From the NCBI GenBank assembly GCA_001566295.1, contig KQ964247.1, forward strand, positions 806,001 to 870,000: DNA of 64,000 bases, in the 5' to 3' direction. The stretch is from Microdochium bolleyi. Taxonomy: Eukaryota; Ascomycota; Sordariomycetes; Xylariales; Microdochiaceae. Made by a program: the position numbers and the translations under genes. Shown here one piece after another: positions 22,369 to 33,508 of this stretch. The stretch's first letter is position 1, and every line of letters starts with the position of its first letter. Below the pieces are notes generated by a model, which saw only the letters and a program-made list of their open reading frames with translations, did not search any database and had not been told where the DNA came from.

Positions 22369-25300
22369 TCAGGCGTCAGAGTAGATGGGCTCCAGCCCAT
22401 CCCAGGCGCTCGCATCACCGTTGCCAAACTTCTCCCGCTGGTCCCAGTACTTGCCGTTGTACTGCCAGTACGTCTTGCCCGTGGTCTCGCACTTGGCTTT
22501 CGTGAACCACGCCGGCTCAAAGTGCTCGCCCTTCTCCTCGCGGATCTTCCTCCTGGCGCGCTGGGCGTTCTCCAGCCTGTTCTTCTCGTCGGCCGCGAAG
22601 TCGTACTCGCCGTCCTCCATGGCGCGCTGATCAGTGCGGTACCGCGAGTCCGTGGGAGCAATATACTTGCGCAGGTTGTCGTTAATGTCGTTGAATGTGA
22701 GCACGAAGGGCGTGAGGTTGAACGGGATGCCCTTGGGACGAGGGTTGGCTTCCCAAATGACAAATGCCTTGCTGGGGTCGTTGATGCTGCCGGGCCCCTC
22801 GCCCGACTCGTCCAACTGCACCTCGAAGCCAGGAGTGTATCGTGCGTAGATCTTAGAGTTCCATCGTCCGCCAACGCTCCAACGGGTACGGCCCTCCTTG
22901 TCGACAATCTTGCCAGCCAGACCAAACGCGCTGGACGCCTTCCAGCCGCGGGCCTTAAACTCGATCAGCGCCTTCTCCCCTGTCGACCAATTTGTGATCT
23001 CTACAAGACCATAGTTGTCGACTGCGGGGCTACCAGTGATGATGCCAATGACCTGCTGCGACGGCTTCTTCCATGTGTACAGCTCCTCCTTGCCGCCCGC
23101 AGATGGACGCAGTTTCAGGAACCACGTGCCGAGGTGGTGGATATCAAATGCCTTGCCGGAGAACCTGGTGTCCACATTCGCCTCTCCCCAGTACGTCCAC
23201 TTTGATGCTTCGGCGAAGCACGCGCCGATCGGTGGATGATGACTGACTTGCTCGATAAAGAAGCGGTAGCCCTTGTCGGGTCTGGCATACTCGAAGGTCT
23301 CGCCAAGCAGCGGGTTGAACGGTTTTGCGACACGACCAATGGCCGATGCGAACTCACTGGAGGCGAAAGCCGCGACATAGAGCATCCGCTCAAGCGAGTC
23401 TGTCCGATCCGCGGCCTTGTCCAGGAGGTGCGCGTACTCCATGTCCTCACCAGTACGATACAGCAGAGATGTTGGTTCGTTGAAGGCCACAGGGAGCGTC
23501 ATCCTAGTCATGTCCTTGCCAATCATCGATTTGAGAATACCCTAAGAACTTGTTGTTAGCATTTGCTGGCTTCTTTCTCGAGGACTACACATGTCGACTT
23601 ACCCAAAGGCCGACCTTTGGCCTGTTGTCGGAGTCGAGCTTGAGTCGGGTCCGGAAGCCTGTCTCGTAGCCCCTGTACGAGCTGCTCATGTCCATGCCCG
23701 ACACCACGACTTCCTGCTGGGTGGTGCTTCCTCCGGGAGTCAGCTCTGAGGGAGGCATCGGCTCAGCATTGACCTCTCCTGCGTCAACCGCGTCAAAGAA
23801 CTCTTCACCCTCTGACTCGGAGTCATCAGTGAGATCAGCAACATCCGCAAGCTTGGTAGACTTGCGGGTGAGAGGCGCTGGCGACTTCTGTTCCCCCGCC
23901 GCGAGATCCTCAATGGGCTGCGATGGCTGGGTGACGGCTGCGCTCCCCGGCCGTGTCTCACTGCTTCCTTCCATCAGGTCACGTAGCGCACGCTTGGTAA
24001 TCTTGTGCTTGAGCTCTGCCTTGCCGACCCTGGTCTCGAGGTCCTCCTGCTCGGCGGCGACCTTGGCCATGCTTTCCTCCCACATTTGACGCATCTCCAC
24101 TTCCTGGTCGAGGCGGTACTGCCAGTGAGCATCCCGATCCTTTGATATCCTAAGCAGATCGCCCATAAGCCCCTTAAGACTGCGTATGGCCGAGTCATAG
24201 GTGGCGAGCGCCTGCGCAGCCTTCGGGTCGACGAGTGACATGGATGGGTTGCGGTTGGCCTCGGCCTGTAGGGCAGCACTGACTTGCGCAAGAGTGTCAA
24301 GTTGCAACCGGGCCGACTGCGCAGTGATGTTGAAGGCATCCTTGCTAGCCGAGGGCAGCTCCACGATGCTGGATTTCCCAGCGTAATCGTCCTCGTCAGC
24401 ATCGAGATCGGCAGGCATGGTGCCCGGCGACTCATGGCCAGCATCTGTTCCCGCATCCACGAAGTCGTCGTCGTCCACACTACCGGCGGCACTACCCCGA
24501 GACAGTGCAAGGCGTGGAACTCCTTTACCAGACTGGTTCCGCGACAGCTGTACGCTAGACCGCGGCTCGGCGAAACTGGCAGCCTCACTGTGCAGGTCTC
24601 CCACAGAAGAGCCAGCCTTTGAGAAGTGATCCTGAGCCTGCTTGAGGTACTCAGCTCCTTGTGCCTTGTGGTGCGCCTCTGCCTTGGCCTGATCCTTCAT
24701 CCACTGAATCGCGTTGTTCAGAGCCCAGAACCAACGCTTGGCCTCGGCCTCGTGATTTGCCCGTAGCGTGTATTTTACGGAAGACTTGCCAATGATCTCA
24801 AACTTCGTTTTGTCGTCCGGGCTCATATTCAGTGTAGCTATACGCATGCTGATGGCGCCACGGCAAGCATTCTCGGCATCGTCCTGGTGCTTGTAGTAGC
24901 TGAGCACTCCGTTCTCGAGCACGAACCAGCGTAGCTGGTATCCCTTGCGGTAGTTCGTCCACTTCTTGAGGTACCCCTTCATCGTTGGCTCCCTACCAGC
25001 AGTGGGATCTGCTGCACCGGAAGCAACAGGACCAGCCTGGGATGTAGCATGCCCCAGAACAGCCTTCTCTTGAATGCTACGCTGAGCCGCAACAGCCGCA
25101 GGGGATCGCTTGAGCATAGCTCGCGTGGAGTCGTCGTTGGTGACATGCTGGGGTAGTTTTCCGTTGCGGTCGCGCTGGAAGGGGTCAGCTCCGTGGAGCA
25201 GAAGGGTCTGGATGAGCTTCGTGTCGCGCTTTCTTGCGGCCTCGTGGAGAAGCGATCCTCCAGACTTGGAAGTCTCCGGTTCTGATGGCAGGTCGGTACT

Positions 25301-25933
25301 GTTGATGTCCAGGATCGTCTTGACCCGCGGCTCTTCGAGGATCTGCGAAAGGGAGTCCAAGGCGCCCTTCTGGATACACTGCTGAACTTCCTGGACCTTT
25401 TCCTGGAGGAAGAGCGTTCTGGCCAGCTGAAGATGCTGGTAGATATCCGGATTCCTGGCAACGTCGAGTGGGAGCTTGCCCTGATTATTTGCGATGGCGT
25501 CGTTGATGTCTTTCTGCTGGAGGAGAAGGTGCACTACGTTCGCACGGCCCTGGGTCGCAGCAACGTGGAGCGGAACATTGCCATCCTTGTCCCGTGCGTT
25601 GACATCGATGGTGCCGGCACCATCTGATAGGATGTACTGAACGACTTCGAAATCGGCGCACTGGATAGCCAGGTGGAGGACGGTTGTGTCGTCGAGAGGC
25701 CCAGTGCTGGCGCCGTTGACAGACGAGGTGCTGGGACGTGGGGCGCCCTCGGCGGTTTCGCGGATTGCTTTCGAGATGGCGGAGGTGTTGCCGCTCCGAA
25801 GGGCCTCGACGATGCGGAATTTGCGAACGGAGGACTCTAGGGTCGAAGTTTTCTCAAGGCCAGCACCGCTGGTCGAGCGGGCTGGAGCGAGAGCGAGGTT
25901 GGCATCCCGCGAGGGGGTCTGGTTGACCGACAT
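22369..25933 (-). CDS. OSH1/OSH2-like: Oxysterol-binding protein, ankyrin-PH-FFAT-ORD (Osh1/Osh2 type)
   Basis: Two exons, 25933-23603 and 23541-22369, joined across a 61-nt intron (GTAAGT...CTTAG) to restore VGLW-GILKSMIGKDMTRM; 1167 aa. Domains in order: ankyrin repeats (about residues 60-290; e.g. DGNVPLHVAATQGRANVV and GGSLLHEAARKRDTKLI); a PH domain (about 318-413, MKGYLKKWTNYRKGYQLRWF); a coiled or linker region; a FFAT motif EFFDAVD at about 711-717 after an acidic stretch; and the sterol/PI4P-exchange ORD with the fingerprint EQVSHHPP at about 874-881. The arrangement predicts lipid exchange at ER contact sites, with VAP binding through FFAT and the PH domain binding phosphoinositide on the partner membrane. 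The length matches Osh1/Osh2. Which of the two is orthologous cannot be decided here. Confidence 0.95.
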
Positions 25934-28222
25934 GGCGGAAGCGTTGTGTTGATTTGCGAGGCCCTGCTGTGTTGCAAGGGCGGCGCCGGAGCGAGAGGCA
26001 GCGTCGGAGGCCCGGGATTCGTTGTCGTCCGAGACGGTGCTCCCTGCGTCGTCGTCTTTGCGGCTGTCCTTGTCTTTGTCTTTGCGCCGGAGGAGGGCGC
26101 GGGCGGCCGATTTTGTGCGGGAGTGGCCGTGGCTAGTTGCACGTCGAGATTATGTCAGTAGGCAGCTCGCCACGAGGTACGGATGGCGTTTGGGATGGCC
26201 AGGCCTGGAATCTATAGCTCGGGAAGATAGCGATACAGCTCAGCCGGCAATGAGGAATGGAGGAGACATGGAAAAGGAGGCTCCTGCGAGAGAAGAGTAG
26301 TGTGGCCGGAGCTGTTGTCCAGATGGGTCGAAAGGAGGGGAGGGGATCCAGGTGGGCGCTCCCGGTGGGCGAGCAGGGGTCTGTAGTGCACGATGATGAT
26401 GGGGATGGCGGGGTGGGCCACAGCTTGGAGCAGGACTCGGACAGACCAGCATCATCGCCTGCCGTCATCCGCGACAACAGAGGGGCTCAGCTGCCTCTGT
26501 CTGAGGTGGCCGGTCACGGTATCGTGGCGATGGCCCTTGCTGGCAAGCAGGGCAAACAGCGTCCATCACGGCCTCGGGCTGCTGGAATGCTCACCTCTCT
26601 TGGCGGTCCGACATGATGGCTGCGCCGCTATGATGTAGGAATACAAGGCCGTGTGTAGTGATGCTCGTGCAATGCTGCTATTTCGAGAGACGATCTGGCG
26701 GCGTGGTGGGCGTGGTCTGTGCCCTTCGCTTCGACGGAGCGGGTTGGAGGATAGGAACAAAGGTGAGGAAGAGCGAGTTAAAGTGTGAGTCTGGACGGCA
26801 TTGTCGAGCCAGACGAAGAAACCTGTTGGTAGGTATAATGCTGTGGTAGAGGCTCGTGGTGGCTAGCTGGCTCGGTGGCTGGTATTGCGCGTCGAGACTC
26901 ACGACCCTACGAGGCACAGTCGAGTGGAGTGATGGTCGAGCCTGTATGTTGTGAAGAAAGAAAGAGGTCTGCCGTCCCAGGAGAGCAAGGTTCGCGGAGC
27001 AAGACCGCGCACATTATGAGACACTGCTGGACCAAGCAAGTAGCAGATCTCGGTGCCAGACCAGCAGCACTGCCCCGCCAGCGTGAAGCGCACCGTCCGT
27101 GGATTCCATCGAGGATCTCACTTTCCAAGCTCCAGCCAGCACCTCAACAGGCGCCAGTTAAGGTTCACAGCGGCCGAACCTGCAGTAGCGAGGCACTAGG
27201 CTCTACTGCACTCCGCGTGCTGTCTGGCCTTTCCCTGTTTCCCACCCACCTGACCGGGCCCAGCACGGCGACCTGTGTTGTTGCCCCGTCCCGAGCAGGC
27301 AGAGAGCCCTGCTGCCACTGTCGTCATAGCCGCATCTAGGTGCAGATCCCCTGCCCTGTTGGGGCTTGAAGCAAGAAGCGACTGGCAAGGGTCTCTAGAC
27401 CTATTTTGGACGACAACACTGCAGTCACAGGACGTCCATCCTCAGTGTACAGAAATACATGCAGTTCTGGACGATGAAATGCGAGGGACTTCCAGATCCT
27501 ACAAGGGCAAGGTTTTGAAAGCGCGTGCAGGTTCATCACAGCCAATCCAGGATGCATGGGTACACAAGTCAAGATGAAGTTTCAAATGTTATTGCTTGAT
27601 ATCCAAGATCCCCCCTCGTTCAGGGCTATCCTAACATGAACGATATTATCACGGGTCCTCCCAGATACGTCCATCCCTTGCCCGAGAGAGCTAGAGCCTG
27701 ACACTCATTCATGAATGCTCGCTTAGCGTCTTCGTCACAAACACTGCCCGCTTGCACGGAAGATGGACTGGAAGCAGAAGACAGCGTGCTTCTTGTGCAT
27801 GTAGAGCTCACCCCAGGCATTATCTTGGCGGTAGCTGCTCGCTACGGCGGTGTCTTCCCAGCACTGTTGCATGCTCTAATGTGGTCGGTGCTGCACAGGC
27901 CAAGCTGTTTCAAATTATCTGTACAATGCAAGAGGCTTCTGTGATTATCATGTGGTAATGCATCGTTTTGTGTCTCGCCTATGTGGCGGTGACATTCGTG
28001 TGTCTCATAAATCGTCAAGTACGTCGGCTTTGCCGTGTCGCTGTCAGAAGAGTTGGAAGGAATTGGTGGTTTCAGTATCCCCTGGCTGGCCATGTTGTGG
28101 ACATGGTGCAGGCTGAGCGAGCAGATGTGTGCAAGCGTGCAAAGATGTTCTGCAGCGGCTGCCAAAGGCTTCCGGGATCAGTTTTGACTTCTGCCGGAGC
28201 GCCGAGTGTCGCGGCTGGCTGG
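25934..28222. other. Gene-free region upstream of the OSH gene
   Basis: About 2.3 kb. The proximal part (25934-26900) is the likely promoter and leader of the OSH-type gene; the distal part runs into the 3' end of the unknown minus-strand gene. Open frames on both strands are Pro/Arg-rich and without domains. Confidence 0.45.
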
Positions 28223-29128
28223 TTACGACGGTGTCATCAACTCGTCCTGGTCGATCCCCTCCATGAATATCCGAAGAGGAGCAAGAAGATGCGCATCGTC
28301 GCTATTCTCGGGCTGCTGCGTCATGGTGTACGCAGCGAGATTGGCATCGCCGCATATGGTGTTGTTCAGACTGGCCCAATCAGTCTCATCGCGGTCCAGG
28401 GGCTCGAGGTCATCGAGTTCGGCATCGACCATCGAGAGGCCCGACTCGTCGACTTCTTCGGTCTGTTGAACGGCAGTGAGGGCCAAAGAAGACAGCCATT
28501 CTTGTTGGCATTCCCAAAGTCTGACATTGATCTCGATACGGCGCAGCCACCCGCTGATGAGCTTGCGCGTTGCAAGAGTCGGGTTGATCTTGTCGCTATT
28601 GCGATGATGGTGTGGCATCTTGGCCAACATTTTGCCATCGCACTTATCGTGGAGGTCTTGGAAGGTGAAGAGGCCGGTCATCTTTTCTGCAGAGGCCAAA
28701 TGATCAGGCTGATTACTGTTTCCTCGCTGGTCGTGAATATTGCTGCCGTTGCTGTTGCTGCTGTGGTTGTTGTTCTTGCAGACAATATCGCCGGCGTGCT
28801 CGCCGTCGAGAATGGTGGTGGTATCACCGCAGTGGACATTGTCATCATCGTCTTCGAGGCCATCCAGATCCAGATACTGGATCTTGGCGTCTGGGTCCGC
28901 CAGGCAGCCCATCGGGGCGGACTCGAATCGCTCATACTCGAGGAGAGCGAGATTGTCATAAATGCTTCTGGCGCGCAGCCACTGCGTTATGAATCGCCGG
29001 AGCTGGGGCGAGACATCTATCCTGATGGTGCGATCTTGTCGCTTCTGGACTCCTGAGCTTGCCTTGCCTCGCTTGGGCTTGTCTTTGGGCCTATTGCGCA
29101 AGTCCGCGAGGGTGTGGATGCGACCCAT
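28223..29128 (-). CDS. Hypothetical protein, 301 aa
   Basis: I do not recognise this protein. The frame extends to 29182 but only through a TTG; the first ATG is at 29128 (MGRIHTLADLRNRP), which I take as the start. A basic N-terminal segment (about residues 10-35) is followed by a predicted helical stretch with VSPQLRRFITQWLRARSIYD. Then comes an acidic, Asn/Ser-rich low-complexity part (with NNNHSSNSNGSN), a second helical region around RKLISGWLRRIEINVRLWE, and an acidic C-terminus. Asn/Ser runs and acidic linkers are usual in fungal nuclear or regulatory proteins, but no domain supports a role. A 362-codon frame lies antisense (27968-29056) and looks like a mirror of this gene. A 5' exon further upstream cannot be excluded. 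Confidence 0.5.
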   Translation of the reverse strand: MGRIHTLADLRNRPKDKPKRGKASSGVQKRQDRTIRIDVSPQLRRFITQWLRARSIYDNLALLEYERFESAPMGCLADPDAKIQYLDLDGLEDDDDNVHCGDTTTILDGEHAGDIVCKNNNHSSNSNGSNIHDQRGNSNQPDHLASAEKMTGLFTFQDLHDKCDGKMLAKMPHHHRNSDKINPTLATRKLISGWLRRIEINVRLWECQQEWLSSLALTAVQQTEEVDESGLSMVDAELDDLEPLDRDETDWASLNNTICGDANLAAYTMTQQPENSDDAHLLAPLRIFMEGIDQDELMTPS

Positions 29129-29876
29129 GATGAGCTGTGGTGATAGGCAGACAGGCGTGTCTGGTCGGGGGTGGCCTTGCAAGGACGAGTGACAGGAGGC
29201 TGTACAATCTGTCGAAAGGCAGGATCAGTGTGATGTTGGACGTTGTCTGGCCCAGTCTGCCTGAAAGTCGCAGCGAGTCAGGTTGTGTATGATCTTTCTT
29301 GGGATTCTCAACAATGTGCTTTGAGAGTGCTCGGAGGAATGGGAGTTTGAGTCCTTGTGTGTAAACAGGCGGAGGAGGATTGCGTGTACGCAGGCGGTCG
29401 AAGATTGTGTCAAAGAGGGGTAGGCAGACGGGTTTATATCTGTGACGGGCAGATGGAGGGACGGAAATGCTTCTCTCGCGGGTTCGCAGGGTGCATTCGG
29501 ATGACTGGGAAGCGAGGAGGCACCAGCAGCGAGAGGTCCCTTCTCCGATATGTGAAGTGCTCTTATGGACGTGATTGGGGCTGCTATCGATTGACCGCGC
29601 TGGCCAGCGAAGAAGGATGCCGGAACCAGAGAACCATCGCCAACGTTGTCGTGGTATGGTAGTGCTATCTCTTCCATTTCCAACTGGCCAGATAGAGCGG
29701 GATGTGGACCATGGTTTCCATGCTCACCCAGCCTTGCTCGTCATGCCTAGTGGTAAATGAATACCGCACAGAAGTGTAATGAGGATCACGAGGCCACTGG
29801 TTGGGCAAGAGAGCTCGCTCAGTTGTGATTCTTCTGGCATCGCGCTATCTGCATCCTTTTTACCGGCCAGGCAAAC
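29129..29876. other. Intergenic region upstream of the hypothetical gene
   Basis: About 750 bp holding the presumed promoter of the hypothetical gene and the 3' UTR of the signal peptide peptidase gene. No other gene is seen. Confidence 0.45.
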
Positions 29877-31721
29877 TCAAACATCTCCAGCATCACTTGG
29901 TGCCAATATCGAGAAGTTGAACACGCAGTGCTCGCCAGTGCCAGCCTTCGTGACAGCAGAGTGTTTGGGCTCGTCGCCTGTCGTACCACTCGACGCCCCC
30001 TTGCCATTTGCCTCAACCACACCCCCTGGCTTCTCATTCTCAATAGCCTTGGTCTCGTCCTTCGCTTCGTCTGTCTTGCTCTCGTCCTTCTTGACCTCCT
30101 TCGTGACGTTTCCGTCCGCATCCACCTCCACGACTGTGTCTGACCCATCAAGACTGCCATCCTCGGTGTAGACCCACATCTCACGGACCTCGCCTCGAGC
30201 AAGACCGGTCAGCCAGACAGCGGACACCACACCTGGGACGAGGTACAGCAGGGCCGGCTGCGCATGGTTGAAGACCAAAAGCATGGCGAGAGTGGCTACC
30301 ATGGCGAGAAGATACCCCACCATCGCAGCGTGGAAGTATGTCTTGGAGAAAGCGGACGCTCGGAGTTCCGGCGTGGCGCTTGGGGACAGGATACCGGTGA
30401 GCTTGGTACTCCACCACCGGTCACCCCACTGCCCTTGTGGGTTGACATACTCCGGCTTGACCACCATGCGCTGTGTTTCCGTGCTGACTTGGAGCTCGCC
30501 AGCAGACTTGGTCTCGGTCTCAAGCTCGACTGGCACCAGCTTCCTCTGGCGGTGATAGTACAGATATTGGTCGAAGCGGAGGCACAGGCCGATAAACATG
30601 CCTGGGATCACGATGTCTCCCAGACCTAGCATGCTGGCTTTCTTGGGACCCTGAAAGACCAGTTTGATGGGAACGTCTAGCTTCGTAGCAACGGTGACCA
30701 TGTACGGACTATGACGTAGTTCTGTTAGTCCGAATCCGTGCCTGAGTAGAAAAATTCATGAGGATAGCCAGGCTTACGTGTAGAACACCATGTAGATGTC
30801 GTAGAAGAACAGCCCAAAAAGCACAGCACTACCAGTGGTAAAAGTGGTCGGCGACATCATGATGATGCCCGCGTACGAGAACGCATAGCCCATCAGGTTG
30901 GACAGCAATACCGACTTGGTCGTGTAATACACCAAGGTCGCGCCAAAGGCGAGGATGACACCGAATATGTCGTTCAGCTTGACGTGGAGCGACTCGTTGA
31001 CAAGGCCATGAACCTGGAAGCGGATCGTCCAGTGCTCCGTAAACAGCCTGCGCAGCTCCCAGAATAGGCCAACCTTGCTCACTGGAGCTCTGCTCTCGGA
31101 CCATCGTCCACCAAATGGCGTCTTCTTGCCAGAGTCCCAAACCCGTTCCTCTGACCCAGACGCGACACGCCACTGGCCCTTCTTGCCGCCATCGATGTGG
31201 TATACAGTGCCATCTCTGGCACGCCAGACACTAGGGAAGATGAAACCCGTGGCGATGTGCAATGTGTCTGCGAGGAGCTTGCCCAGGCTGGCGAGCGACA
31301 TGACAGAGAAGTAGGCGCCGAGGATCTTGTTGATGATGTCTGGGTCCTCGAGCCACTTGATGAGCTTGTACAGGCCGATGAGGACGACTCCCGCGAGGAC
31401 AGGAAACAAGATGGCATCTGATGGCCTGAGTCCCTCGACGAAGTCGTCCTGTTCGTCGTGGTGTTTGGCTCCGCGCTTCTTGGACTTTGATGGCGTGGCG
31501 GATGGTGGCCGGCGGAGGGCTCCGTGGGCACCAATGTAGATACAAGCGAGTGCCGTGAAGACGATGCGGAACTCGAGGGCCAGCAGGTCCCAGTTCTCGA
31601 GAAGAAACGAGGGCATGCTCACCAGCGTCTCGGAAAAGCTGAGAGTGGTTGTATTGCTGGACATGTTGGCGATGGCAAGACCATCTACCACGTGCAGCGA
31701 AGATGCATTGCTGGAGGCCAT
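29877..31721 (-). CDS. SPP: Signal peptide peptidase (intramembrane aspartyl protease, H13/Ypf1 family)
   Basis: Two exons, 31721-30778 and 30708-29877 (69-nt intron, GTAAGC...ATAG), 591 aa. The junction joins FYDIYMVFYT to PYMVTVATKL inside the catalytic core. Both aspartates are present: Asp308 in FFYDIYMVF and Asp346 in GLGDIVIPG, together with the PAL motif (about 466-468, QPALLYLVP). Several hydrophobic segments fit the nine-helix topology, with an N-terminal helix near residues 45-65. Members sit in the ER membrane and cut signal-peptide remnants and tail-anchored or misfolded proteins. Features longer than in animal SPP are a soluble loop of about 75 residues between the GxGD and PAL helices, and a charged Lys/Glu-rich C-terminal tail of about 100 residues. 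It is divergent from the cyclophilin gene, sharing an upstream region of about 630 bp. Confidence 0.95.
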
Positions 31722-32281
31722 GGCTGGTTCCTGTGGTCTTCGCAGCCGCAGCCGGCTATTGCTAAAGGCGTCTGATCAAATCTGGGATGCTGGATAGAAA
31801 CCAGGAGCCATGCTCGAGGTATTGTTGAGAGGTCAGAGGCGTGTTGCTCATGAACAAGTTGTAGTGTGCAGGCACCCACTTGCATGGAAGCTGATGGTGT
31901 GCCGTGTCGTTGCCAATTGAACACTTCAGCAGGTGACACACCAAGGACGAATACTTGCACCACCAAGTGGGGCAGAAATCTTGCATTGGCCAACGACAAC
32001 AAACACAGCAACGACAGACTCCCAAATACTCATTACAGCGACTTGCACCTTGCTTCACTTTTCACACCATCTGCACTGAAATCAGGCCGTGATATATCCT
32101 CGCTGGATCATAGGATTCCGTTCCTCTTATTTGAACAGTAGTCTCACAGGTCTCACGACGCCTTAGCAGAGCCATCTGCCACTGCTCTTGAACGGGCTTC
32201 CATCTCACACCCTGGTGGTGCTCACTGAGCAGCAGTCCTTTTTGTCACAAAACGCCAGACGAGATATCAAGCCGGCGAAAA

Positions 32282-32322
<41 letters not shown>

Positions 32323-32352
32323 ACAGAGCCAGCAAACGCACCACCGCTAGCC
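31722..32352. promoter_or_regulatory. Divergent promoter region, SPP gene and cyclophilin
   Basis: The 631 bp between two divergent start codons must hold both promoters and leaders. It includes the (CA)18 run next to the cyclophilin ATG. No coding frame of interest is seen. Confidence 0.6.
32285..32320 (+). repeat. (CA)18 microsatellite in the cyclophilin leader
   Basis: Eighteen perfect CA units end 32 nt before the cyclophilin ATG, so they most likely lie in the transcribed 5' leader or core promoter. Confidence 0.95.
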
Positions 32353-32844
32353 ATGGCGCAGCCCGCCCCAAACATCGTCCTGGAGACCTCGATGGGCCCC
32401 ATAACACTGGAGCTCTACACCACACACGCCCCGCGCACATGCAACAACTTCACCGAGCTCACCCGGCGGGGTTACTACAACGAGACGGTCTTCCACCGGA
32501 TCATCCCGGACTTTATGATCCAGGGCGGCGACCCGACGGGCACGGGCCGCGGCGGGTCGTCCATCTACGGCGAAAAGTTCGCCGATGAGATCAGCGCGGA
32601 GCTGCGGCACACGGGCGCCGGCGTGCTCAGCATGGCCAACGCGGGCAAGGACACGAACGGGAGCCAGTTCTTCATCACCCTGGCGCCGACGCCGTGGCTG
32701 GACGGCAAGCACACCATCTTCGGGAGGGTCAAGTCGGGCATGGGCGTCGTCAAGAGGATGGGGCTGGTCAAGACCAAGGCGGAAGACCGGCCTGTGGATG
32801 AGGTCAAGATCATAAGGGCGAGGATCGTGGAGGATGAGGAATGA
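32353..32844 (+). CDS. cyp1: Peptidyl-prolyl cis-trans isomerase, PPIL1-type cyclophilin
   Basis: A single-exon, single-domain cyclophilin of 163 aa. The frame is open upstream to 32188, but only the ATG at 32353 gives the family N-terminus (NIVLETSMGPITLELY). Catalytic and ligand-binding segments are intact: FHRIIPDFMIQGGDPTGTG (active-site Arg and Gln), MANAGKDTNGSQFFI, and PTPWLDGKHTIFGRV (Trp and His). The short length, absence of targeting signals and GPITLELY start match the PPIL1 subclass, which is associated with the spliceosome (SKIP/Prp45 partner) in other eukaryotes. The role here is inferred from family. The closest alternative is another short cytosolic or nuclear cyclophilin. 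Confidence 0.95.
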   Translation: MAQPAPNIVLETSMGPITLELYTTHAPRTCNNFTELTRRGYYNETVFHRIIPDFMIQGGDPTGTGRGGSSIYGEKFADEISAELRHTGAGVLSMANAGKDTNGSQFFITLAPTPWLDGKHTIFGRVKSGMGVVKRMGLVKTKAEDRPVDEVKIIRARIVEDEE

Positions 32845-33508
32845 GGCCAGACTTTGGCCTAGGCTTTCTTCTTACCAGATTCATTCGTGGGGCATGGGCA
32901 GATGGACAACCTTTAGAAGGAGCAGTATCAATTGCAGAATCAATTTCAGCTCTTCTTGTCCATGGTCAGAGTGACACGATACGGATGGGGCTCATTCTCG
33001 GTTGTAGGCACGGCGCATTGGCTACGACACCTGGTATTGCACATCGGCCTGGCAGGAACACTTTATACATAATGACAGAAGCGGTGACAGTGCGAGCACA
33101 AATGTGCTCGCAAGGAACGTACTCATTCAGCCATCATGCTCTCGACGCTTGGCGAGGAAACCTCTAATTGGTCATCCCAGGTAAAAGGCGAGCCTGAAGA
33201 CTATATGAATGATGAAGTTTACGAGTACAGAGGAACGCCGGTGATCTCAATGCTAGGCTTGTTGATGGGGCACAAGCCTGACAGAATGCTTCAAAGACAA
33301 AGGCTTTTGTGGTGCAGACCAGAAACACAAAAGACCAAGACACGACCCAACGTGCTCCGGCACCGAACATCGATGCAACGCCTATGCGAAAATATACAGA
33401 AGAAAGCAGGGCTCTTCTCTATCCAAAGAGGGCCATGGTCCAAGAACGGGGAGGCAAACAGGCTCCGGTCCTCATGTGGCACTTTTCAGCCCTGAGAATC
33501 GAGTCCTC
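32845..33508. other. Convergent 3' intergenic region
   Basis: 664 bp between the stops of the cyclophilin and the SGF11-like gene. AT-richer than the genes, without a supported coding frame. Confidence 0.55.
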
